Below are positions 1 to 11,100 of a stretch of 64,000 nucleotides of DNA, piece after piece (the first letter of the stretch is position 1; every line of letters begins with the position of its first letter). The stretch covers positions 1,178,001 to 1,242,000 of the forward strand of contig NC_054752.1 in assembly GCF_018143015.1 (NCBI RefSeq). The letters run 5' to 3'. The DNA comes from Lytechinus variegatus (Eukaryota; Echinodermata; Echinoidea; Temnopleuroida; Toxopneustidae). Both the position numbers and the translations under genes were made by a program. Under the pieces are notes generated by a model. The model was given only the letters and a program-made list of their open reading frames with translations. It was not told the origin of the DNA and ran no database searches.

Positions 1-608
1 CGACAACCCGGTGAGGTTTATTTCATTTCCATACTTAATTCAATCAAGCCTTTGTAATCATGGTAATTTTAAACAGAGTGTGCTTATCATTTTAGTGTCC
101 GCATATCTGCACGTGGATAAGAAATATAATGTTGAGCTTTTTTTATTCTACCCCTATTACTATAATTGTAATTGATATTTTTTTAGTTATTTGGCTGTTT
201 ATTTGTTTATTCCTTTAGTTGTTGATTCATTCGTTTGATCATTAACAATATCGCTACTTTTAAAAGAGTATACTACTATACTAGTAAAATAAGGAATACT
301 AGTTATTCTAGATCATGTTTAGCAGGACTGTCATGACCAAGATGATAACTAGACATCTGACAAATGACATTTCTCTTATGATCATCTTTACTCATTGTCA
401 TTAATCAAACAAAAGATTACTGCCATGAAAAATGTGCAAGGAAGTTTGTTTATTCCTGGATGCCCTGTTTATTGCTGAAAGCAAAGTGATTAAAAGACAC
501 ACGAGATAATCCATGAGGCAGATCGTGTTATTTTGTTATCTTTAACTCGTCTGCTTTGGCCCATGATATTTTGTTTTTATCGAGTACGTTATCTCCTTCA
601 TTCTTTAT

Positions 609-663
609 ATTAATATATTAATTATATATATATATATAATAAATATAATATATACATATATAT

Positions 664-735
<72 letters not shown>

Positions 736-761
736 ATATATATATATATATATATATATAA
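609..761. repeat. (AT)n microsatellite
   Basis: About 150 bp of almost uninterrupted alternating A and T with a few C or AA interruptions. Perfect TA runs make it self-complementary and a likely assembly and polymorphism hotspot. Confidence 0.95.
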
Positions 762-815
762 AGTATGACCCAGCTAGGGATCATCCCACCAGGTCTAAGG
801 ACCTGTCTACGCCAC

Positions 816-863
816 TGATGATGATGATGAATCGGATGGTGTTGGTGATGATGATGATGATGA
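816..863. repeat. (GAT)n trinucleotide microsatellite
   Basis: Two clusters of GATGAT repeats separated by a short interruption. A similar GAT/GAC-rich tract occurs in intron 3 of the downstream gene. Confidence 0.85.
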
Positions 864-901
864 CAGTGGCGGTACTACAACAACCGGGTTTTGTAGTTTA
901 A

Positions 902-1219
902 AGGGGAAGTTCACCCTGACTATAAGTTTGCTAACATTGGTGATGTTTCAGTCTTTCAGGAGCGGGTGTGAAATAATTTGTCTGTAGATATACTAAGGGT
1001 GCAATAAACCTATTTTCATTTTTCTGAAAAAAAATAATTTTATTGATTTTTTTTAATTCACGATACATGGGCAGGTGCTGGGATATGACGTCACAAATAA
1101 AAAATATAATAACTTTTAAAAAAGTCTTTGATAGATTTTCTTCACACCTTCAACATTATTTTTTTAATTGTTTTTATGCCATTTTACAATATTTTATTTA
1201 TCAGGTTCCACTTGTCCTC
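902..1219. mobile_element. Decayed TTAA-flanked MITE (AGGGGAAGTTCACCCTGA family)
   Basis: The left end reads TTAA then AGGGGAAGTTCACCCTGA, identical to the ends of the intact copy at 30823-31319. The interior shares GTGTGAAATAATTTGTCT and ATGACGTCACAAAT segments with that copy. The right end is mutated, roughly TCAGGTTCCACTTGTCCTCT. It is shorter than the 497-bp copy, so it has lost internal sequence. Confidence 0.75.
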
Positions 1220-1319
1220 TTATGAATACTAATTAATGTAATATATCTTGGCTGCAGGGCTGTGCGTAACGACATTCTGTAGACCAAACCATGTACAGAG
1301 TTGTAATTTCCCTTATGGT

Positions 1320-1648
1320 CAGTGGCGTACCTAGGATTTTCCACAGGGAGGGGGGGGGGGGCAAAAACGTCCGCCAAAAATTTGACAAGCAAAAAAAAAG
1401 GTCTTCAATCACAAATTAAAGATATCGTATCAGAAAAAAAAATTACAACCCCCCCCCCCAAAAAAAAAGATCTTCAAGCTTGTCAGGGGGGCAATAAAGG
1501 TCTTCAAGCTCGTCATGGGGGGGGGGGCAAAAAGGTCTTTCAAGCTCATTAGGGGGGGGGGCAGGGATACGTCCTTTGCATGGGTTGTGGCTAGTAAGGG
1601 GGGCAGACTGCCTCCTGCCCCCCCATGTAGTCCGTAGGTACGCAAGTG
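1320..1648. mobile_element. hAT-like non-autonomous element with 8-bp target duplication
   Basis: The element begins CAGTGGCGTACCTAGG and ends CCGTAGGTACGCAAGTG, an imperfect terminal inverted repeat. The 8 bp on each side are identical (CTTATGGT at 1312-1319 and 1649-1656). An 8-bp duplication is the hallmark of hAT transposition. The interior is G-homopolymer rich with repeated GGTCTTCAAGCT pieces and has no coding potential. Confidence 0.85.
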
Positions 1649-2094
1649 CTTATGGTCAGTGAGAACTCCGGTCTTCCAAAGGGTGTACAATTGCACATCC
1701 TAAAAGTAAATACATGTACCTGAATAACTTTGCTAAAGGTAGCTATCCCCGGCCCTCTGAATAAACATGCTATCACCCTATCACACTTGTTTAAACATCG
1801 CGTGAAATACTCGAGGAGTGTACTATAAACCCATAAAGGTATTGAATCTTGCCTAATTCATTCTGACATGCATGCTCACCGAAATCAGCTACGATAGAAC
1901 GGACACATGATATGTTTATAAACCGGGTGGAAGGATTTTTATGGTTGGACCTTAATTCGTATGAACAATAGACTATGTGGTGACCATTTGATTAATCGCC
2001 ACGCCTTAATTAAGCAGCATTAAATACGTTTTGTTTTAGGCTTATTTGACTGCAGTTTGAAATATTGTTGGGTGTTCATAAACGGGATCAGCTG

Positions 2095-2142
2095 ATGATG
2101 GCGGTCGCCACGGAGCAAGTCAACTTCACAACAGCATTTGTG
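2095..2142 (+). CDS. NOSTRIN: NOSTRIN-like exon 1 (start)
   Basis: Encodes residues 1-16, beginning with a double ATG and leading into the F-BAR start (FTTAFV). The donor is GTGAGT in phase 0. A MITE begins within eight bases of this donor. An in-frame TGA about 45 bases upstream supports this start if the 5' UTR is contiguous here. Confidence 0.75.
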
Positions 2143-5100
2143 GTGAGTACACTCTAAATTACAGGGATTTAAAATAAATTTAGCTTGAATCCATCAGATT
2201 CATTTTTAAATCTCAAAAGATTTAAATTTAAATCATTTCAGATTTAAATTTAAGTTTTTAGGATTAAAACTAAATCCAGAAATCGATTGGTCCTTAACTA
2301 CAGTCCATCTGGACTTATTTTAAATCCCTGTAATTTAGAGTGTAGATCATTGAAGTATTGTTTTGTATAACATTTACCCAGGAGAAATAATTAGGAGGCA
2401 AAAATACTCGATTGATTTATTTTAACATGCTTTATTGTCAGTGCAAAGTTATTTGACTTGAATCCACTACTCAAGTTAATACAGATGCATCCGAATGACT
2501 TGATTTAAATGAACGAATTATGCTTGGCCTGGCGCGGATCAAACCAGGATACTTTGAGTTCGAGGGGGATGAGGATGTAAGGAGAACTGAATGCGACGTC
2601 AGATTTTCTCTGAATTCTGGCCTGGGACACAACTTTGATCTCTCTTATTACCCTTATTTCTTTTTTCTTTCTTTCTACCCCCTAGCTGCAGCGCGACACA
2701 AATTACCCACAGTATACCTGTAGCTATAATCCAGTTTGCAATTAAAAAACAACAACAACTAAACCTTCCATCAATCAGACGGTCTCGTGTCTATGTCAGT
2801 ACTCATCTTTCAATTAAGGGGATGGTCAGGGCTGAAAAATATTTAGATCTTATTAAATTAAGTAAAATTCACAAAGCAAAATGATGAAAATTACATAAAA
2901 ATCGGATAATAAATAACGAAATCACTGAATTTTAAAGTTTATCAATATTTTGTGAAAACAGTTATATGCAAATCGTCATGAATATTAAGTAGGTTGGCTG
3001 ATGATGTCACATCCCCACTTTCTATTTTTTTTCTTGTTATTACATGAAATCATAAATGTTTCATTTTTGATAAATGTGTAAATGAAGTGTCTGTAATGAT
3101 GAAATAAGTTGCGGCAATCAATAACTAATGCACTTAATCCAATTGCTTTAGTTCTTGGTAGAATATTGTTGAATAAACATTATTTAATACAATAAAATAC
3201 AAAAGAACAGATGGGGATATGACATCATCAGCAAACATAATGAATATATTCATGACAACATGCCTCGAACTGTTTCACCGGAATAATGCAAATCTGTCCA
3301 ATTCAATGACTTTTATTTATTGAGATAGAAATATCTCCAGCCTGGACCATCCCTTTCTGTCTACAGCAACAAGACACTACATGCTGTTTGCAGTTATGAT
3401 TCATCTCCTTGGGTGACTCTCTGTATCATTTTGGAAAATCCTTACACAGATTAAATCTGGTCATAATTTGAGTAATTTAGCTTTACTTGAATATTATATT
3501 TACAAATAAAATTAACGATGGGATGATTAAAATATGCATTACCTACTCAACTCTCTGAGCTTCATGACATCCTTAATGGGTTTACTCTGGTTAACATGGT
3601 ATAAGGCATAGTCAGAAGATTTACATGGTATAAGGCATAGTCAGAAGATTTATATGGTATACGGCATAGTCAGAAGATTTATATGGTATAAGGCATTGTC
3701 AGGAGATCTACAAGGTATAAGGCATTGTCAGAAGATCTACATGGTATAAGACATAGTCAGAAGATTTACATGGTATAAGACATAGTCAGAAGATTTACAT
3801 GGTATAAGGCATAATCGAAAGATTTACATGGTATAAGGCATAGTCAGACGATTTACATGGTATAAGGCATAGTCGGGAGATTTACATGGTATTAGGCATA
3901 GTCGGGAGATTTACATGGTATAAGGCATAGTCAGAAGATTTACATGGTATAAGGCATTGTCAGAAGATCTACATGGTATGAAGTATAGTCAGAAGATTTA
4001 CATGGTATAAGGCATTGTCGGAAGATTTACATGGTATAACGCAGTCAGAAGATTTACATGGTATAATGCATAGTCAGAAGATTTACATGGTATAAGCTAT
4101 AGTCAGAAGATTTACATGGTATAAGGCATAGTCAGAAGATTTACATGGTATAAGGCATAATTGGAAGATTTACATGGTATAAGGCATAGTCAGACGATTT
4201 ACATGGTATAAGGCATAGTCGGGAGATTTACATGGTATTAGGCATAGTCGGGAGATTTACATGGTATAAGGCATAGTCAGAAGATTTACATGGTATAAGG
4301 CATTGTCAGAAGATCTAAATGGTATAAGGCATAGTCAGAAGATTTACATGGTATAAGGCATATAGTCAGACGATTTACATGGTATAACGCAGTCAGAAGA
4401 TTTACATGGTATAATGCATAGTCGGAAGATTTACATGGTATAAGCTATAGTCAGAAGATTTACATGGTATATAAGGCATTATATGATCGATAATAGTTGC
4501 AGATGAATTCTACTTGGGAGTTTCCAATGAAAAACAAGCACTTTGAATGGAGTATGTAATTAGCCAGTTTATTCGTGTTTGTTGCTATGTCAGTGAATGG
4601 ATGTATTTGTTACGCATCCTTGAAGCCCTTTCCATAAAAAAGGACCCAAACGAAATTATTTATAGGGAAAGAATTAGACATTTTTCGTTTATATCTACTG
4701 GATATAGGAATATAATTATATGGCCAAAGTCAGCCTTCTTTAGCATATTTTAACAAATAATAGGGAAACTAGCGGGAAAAAGAGCGATACTAAAGCTTTT
4801 CGTTGAGGACTCTTCAGATTATGACGCACAAACGAATGGAACACGACAAAAGAATATAACAAAAAGCGCCTAATCTGACTAATAATAATGACGGACTCTA
4901 GCAAATAATATAGATGAATAGTAATAATTCGACAAAATAAGAAGGTAAATCAGGAATCAAGTGCAACTGTGCAGTCACACGACAGTTTTCAGCATACCTC
5001 GTGCTTTTAAGAGTGGATCCCTAACTTCAAACCTTGTATTTTTCTTATTCTGCGGAGCTATCAGTGAATTTCTTTATATTCAATCAAGTACTTGTGGCAG

Positions 5101-8100
5101 TTATTAATTTTTTTACAAGTTTCGTGTAATTAATACATTTGATCATGATACGCTTATCAAGTTAAATAATCTTACCAAATTCCATCAATGTTGCTTTTTA
5201 GTTTACAGGTGACATCAGGTCATGTATGTTGAAAACCATCAGGTAGAATGGAAATTGATATGGAAGATGATGAACATTGATTTTAAAAACATAGAGCGTT
5301 CCCGGAAACAGATCAGTGGAGGGCAAACATTATACATCACACTATGGACATGCTCTGACCAAATCGATAATCTATTTCATTAATAGGGCCTATAAGTTCT
5401 TTTCGGGTAAATTCTAATCCATTTCAATTGACTTTGTTTTATATCAGGATACCGCTGGCTATGAAGAGCTGAGGAAACACATACGAGAAAGCACCGAATT
5501 TACCAAGGAACTTGCACTTGTCTTAGAAGAAAGGTAAGTTATAATATTTATTGCTATTATTAGAAATATTATTGTTATTTATCATCATTATTATCATCAT
5601 CATCATTATCATAGTACTGTAGACCATAACTTGCTATTGGATCTTTTGAAATGTTGCATAGGAGGAGTTGTACTTGATTGGCTTTCATCTTATCTTCAGA
5701 AAAGATCACAGGTTGTCAAGATCGGTCAAAATAGGTCCTGTCCTTTTAAGCTTCTTTTCGGAGTGCCCCAAGGTTCAGTTCTCGGGCCATCGTTTTTTTT
5801 TTGCCTTCTATTCATCTGGCAAAAATTGCACATAAACATGGCCAAACATTCAATATGTACAGTATGCGGACGATACGCAATAATATGTTTTGTTTGATCC
5901 AACTGACCCTGATGAGATGTCTGCATTAGACTTCGTTTACAAAATACATTAGATTATATACGATCATGGATGCTAAATAATGAGTTGGAATTAAATGAAA
6001 GAGTTGTTGATCATTAGTTCTAAATCACAAAGTCATTTAACTAAAGGCCGTACTACACAGGTTGGGGACTCCTTGATTAAGGTTTTGATCAAAATCTCGG
6101 CGTTGTATTTCATGAAAACATTTCCATGGATGCACATGTAAATAGAAAATGTCAATCAAGATACAGTACTATAATATTCATAATGTTAACAACATTAGGA
6201 AAGCCCTTGACCATAAAGTCTGCTGGTATAATTATTCATTCATTTGTACTATTCATTCATTGATTCATTAATTCATTTATTTCCACACTTCATAAAAAGA
6301 ACAATACAGAGTAAAGATGGTATTACACAATACAGTACAATATATTCTAATGCATAAAGAACACATACACTACACAAAACAATAAACCAAAATCTGAACA
6401 ATACTTAAATCAGACAAGAAGAGAAACAGTATATGTAAATGTGGGGGATCATTTAAAAAGTTAAAAACTTATCTCGATTAGATGTTGGAAATGCTCTTCT
6501 TTTCCTCACGCAATGTCAATAAACTTCTATATGCTCAAAATACAGCTGACCTGGTTTTAACTGGAACAAAAGACGGCAAAATACCAAATCTTTTCTCAAA
6601 TTCTCCAAATGTTGCATTGGTTGCCAATCTGGAAGCGCGTAGAATTTCAAAATACTTCTTCTCACTTAACATTTTAAATGTAATGGACCAAAATATTCAC
6701 AAGACCTTGCCTTATACACCGGCTCGTAGCCTGAGATCATCACATCTTCTTAAAACTCCCAAAACAAGATAAGCCTATGGTGAGCCAGCTTTCTCTACTG
6801 CAGCACCTTCTCTTTGGAATAATTTGCCATTGAATCTAAGAGTTATATCATCAGTAGAGACTTTCAAATCTAAACTGAAGTCTTATTTTAATATATGCAC
6901 TCAGAAAAAAAAAGTTCTTGGACACTTATAAAAGTTAAAATATTCCATATAGATATTTGATTAAAGGTAAATTATTGTATGTCATCATGGCCAGACAATA
7001 TTCCTCTTCCAGTATGACATGACATTTTCATGTAAACAGTCATGCATTGGTGGTTATATGCTTCAAACAATAGCAATGTCAGTAAAAGAAAATTGCAAGA
7101 ATGAATCAGTCAGTGCATGGCTGGTTAGAGGCATTAAACAATAGCAATGTCAGTAAAAGGAAATTGCAAGAAAATGATCAGCCATTCTTTCAGTTGTGAA
7201 AGTTTATATGGCATAAATATCCATTAAACGATAAAAGCAAACTTAAAGTCGAATGCCACTCTAAAAGAAAAGAAAAAGTAATCCAACTTGGACGCATTAC
7301 TAGTCAACTGGAATTTTAAGTCAAAGTTAGTCAATGAATTTCAGATCCGATATTTGGTGCAGTGACAAATCGCCTTCTCAGCGCAAGCATCCTGAACCTC
7401 CTATCTTCTGCAGGGGTGGTGGCCCTAGGGCGGTCTCTAACTTCATCAGTAGCCAAATACCGCTGGTTCAAATTTGAAATTGTTGGTGGTGAAACTTGGA
7501 AATATCGAGCCATCTGTCTAAATGACTGCCCAGAATGCATTCCTATTGCCCTTGCACGCTCTTTGTTGGAAAGGTACGATAATACGCCAGTGGCGGACTG
7601 TACCAGCCTGGAAGAAGAAGAAGAAAGCTTCATCTTGAAAGTGAGTGTCGAAATGATCCATCTTATGATGCATTCCTAAGCATTTAAGTCGAATGATAAC
7701 CACCTATAAACTACAGGATGGCCATGATCATTATCATTTGAATGGTCCATTTCTTGCAATTTTCTTTTACTGACATTGCTATTGTTTAAAGCATTTAACC
7801 ACCAATGCATGACTGTTCACATGAAAATGTCTTGTCATACTGGAAGAGAACATTGTCTGGTCATGTTGACATACAATAATTGGCCTTTAATCAAATATCT
7901 ATATGGAATATTTTAACTGTTATAAGTGTCCAGGAACTTTTTTTGCCGAGTGTATATAGTATTAGTTCTTGGCACTTTGGCACATGACACTCATCCAATA
8001 TATTTTCTCCCTTCCCTCCAACTCCCTTCAGTGGCGTAGCTAGGATTTTTTTTTCCTGGGGGGCACTGGGGGTCCTTTGCTATTCGGGGGGGGGCACCAT

Positions 8101-11100
8101 TTTTCCGGTGTATGTGTATGTGTCACGAGGGCGGATCAGACTTTCGCTAATAGGGGACGGGGCCCGATATTATCTTCACCTATATTTTCCCCGATCAGCC
8201 ACTTCTTAGTTTTATTCTTATAAAACAACATAAAAATGAAATAATCTCATAAGCCAGTTACAAAGAGCGAGCGCGAAGCGCGAGAGATTTTTTTTAAATT
8301 TTTACTTTCATGTATTTTGTCCTGAAAATTTAATATTCTGGGCAATGTTATGTGTGATCCTTAACAAGATTCGTATGTAATTAGATGGTTACTGCTTTTT
8401 TTTTGGGGGGGGGGAATAGGTATGTAACTAAACTATTGATGCGAGCGCAATGAGCGAGAGGAAGAAAATTGAGATTTTAGACCTAAAAGTTGGACACTCT
8501 ATTCATATTTTGTAAATCATAAATAGGATATAGTTACTGTAATTGGGTACCATTAATAATGCGATCGTGAAGCGTTAGCAGACAATTATTGATATTTTGA
8601 TGTGAAACTAGATAATTGAAGTACATTTTAAATAAAAAAAAATATGCAGGCTATCGCGCATGTTTTACATTTAGATCTAGAATCTGGGCATTCTGAATAG
8701 ATTTGTTTAATGGATCATTATGGAATCACGTAGAAAATAGGAACTTGGCAAATCAAACAATGTGACCACGCAGCGTGAGCTTAAAATGCTTATATGTAGA
8801 CCATAAAACGGACATTTATAGAGCACTTAAATTTGTAAATGAAACAAAATAATGAAAGCTCGATGTCCGAGCTAAAATATGTTTTGTATATTGACTTAAA
8901 AACTTGCTCCATATCAGCCTATTAAGCAAGATATGAATCTCATCGAACAGGCAATTCTAGCGCGAAGCGCAAGCAAAGATTCTATATAGTAACAAGTCTT
9001 CCCCTCACATTACATGTATTTCATTTACTCGTCTTCCTCCTCTTATTTTCCTCTTCTCTTTTTCTTCTGTCTTTCTTCTTCTTTTCCTTTTTGCTTTTCT
9101 TCTTTCTCTCTTTTTTGCTCTGCCAATTTTTTCAGGGGACACACCAAATCTCAGGGGGGGGGCGCACGTGCCCCCAGGTCCCCCGTAGCTACGCCACTGC
9201 TCCCCTCCCTCTTTCCCTCTCTCTTTATTTTTTTTTCTTTTTCTTATGACTACCTCTTCTAAATATCATTTATTTATTTATTTATTTCAAATATTTAAAA
9301 GAAGGGTAGCTCAATCAGCAACAAGCTGGTTTTCGTTGAGGCCCTTCGTGAACAAACACAAATATAAAACATGGTAACATATTCAAATATAAACAAAGAA
9401 TAGAGCATAAATACTAATATTGAAAAAAAAATGAAATGAAATGAGCATAATTAACTATGGAAAATAACAGAACAAATAAAATATAATACTGTAAAGATGT
9501 TAACTAAAACTAAACGAAAATATATACACATGAAAAGAGATAAAATATGTACAAAATGAGGAGAAAGAATAAAATAAATTCCACCATTAGTCCCTATTAC
9601 ATATTAAAGGTTTTTTCCCATTTAGCCATTTCCTGTTTGAACTGTTTAATGTTTTCTATGAATCGGAGGTGTTCGGGTAGTTTATTCCAATGTAATGGGC
9701 CTGTGACAAAAAATGATTTCTGATAAAAGGTTGTACGAGCATATGGCACTCTGATTATCATCTTATTTGTGTTTCTAGTTGTTCGGGAGGATACTTTCTC
9801 AATATAAATAAACTTATCACAAAGCACCTGGGGAGCAGCTTCGTGTAAACATTTATGAACCATTAAGCAAGATGCTCTAAAAAAGACATTGCGTATTTTG
9901 GGCCAGGATAATATTTTGAAAATTTGTTCAGATGGAGTTTCCCAAGAGAAGTTAGATACCATGTATGCCGCCCTCTTATGTAATCTCTCTAACTTACTGT
10001 GATTAATTTCAGATCTTCCCGACCAGACGGTACAGCAATACATTATATGGGGCATTACAAATGCCCAATACAGCTTATTCAATTGTGCTTTATCAAAATA
10101 CTGTTTACAGCGACGAATAGTTCCTAGTTTTTGTTTTACAATTAAAGCTATGCTGTCAACATGTTTTTTAAAGTCGAGATTGTTATCTATAATAACTCCT
10201 AAACATTTATATTCATTTACACATTCCAATTGACATCCATTTAACACTATCGATAGCATATTGCTGTCTAGTGTTCTTAGCTTTTGTTTTGATCCTAGTA
10301 GCATCGTTTTGGTCTTGTCACTATTCAAAATCAACTTGTTTTTATCGAGCCAAGAGTCCAAATCCCTGAGAGCTTTTGACAGTTTTAGCTCGACCTCTTG
10401 TTTCGATCCTCCCAAAACAGAAATAGTAGTATCGTCAGCATACATGTAAACGGTGCCATTTGGTATAGCGTTTGGGAGATCATTAATGAATAAAGTGAAA
10501 AGTATCGGGGCTAAGATCGAACCCTGTGGCACACCCATTTTAATGTTTCGTAGAGTAGATTTTTCTTTTCCTAATGATACATATTGTTGGCGGTTTTTCA
10601 AGTAAGAATCAAACCATTTGATGACATTAGGTGAGAATCCATATTGATATAATTTATCTAATAGTAGGGAATGGTTAACCGTATCAAATGCACGTCGAAG
10701 GTCTATAAAAGCTATACCATTCAGGTGTCCTTTATCTACATTCTCTGACCATTGATTCACCATGCATAATAAAGCTGTTTCGCATGAATGCTTAGGGCGA
10801 AACCCAAACTGATTCTTATATAAGTAGTCTTTCTGAGATATATAATCAAATACGTTTAAATACACTGCCCTCTCGATTATTTTAGATAAAATCGGCAGTA
10901 TAGATACAGGCCTGTAGTTTTTGAGTGTGGCTGAATCCCCTCCTTTTGGAATCGGTTGGACTCTGACTATTTTCCAAGCATCAGGGTATACAGAAGACTT
11001 TAAGGACAGATTCAATATATATACTAAGCTTCCGATTACACAAGGAATATCACAAATATAATTCAGTATTTTGATGGAGAGTTCGTCATATCCAGTTGCT

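Larger units (their letters stand above)
1..2094. other. 5' flank of the NOSTRIN-like gene, no gene seen
   Basis: No convincing exon is visible. The stretch holds an AT microsatellite, a GAT microsatellite, a decayed TTAA-type MITE and a hAT-like element with an 8-bp target duplication. The bases just before 2095 are taken as 5' UTR because an in-frame TGA lies near 2047. No TATA box or initiator was recognised with confidence. Confidence 0.6.

Noticed and set aside
3592..4480. CRISPR-like array
   Set aside because: The 29-bp units are directly contiguous with no unique spacers, and the genome is clearly eukaryotic. It is a minisatellite.
7362..7679. 105-codon plus-strand ORF
   Set aside because: It is the complement of the Tc1 transposase DNA-binding fragment, which carries the recognisable motif on the minus strand.
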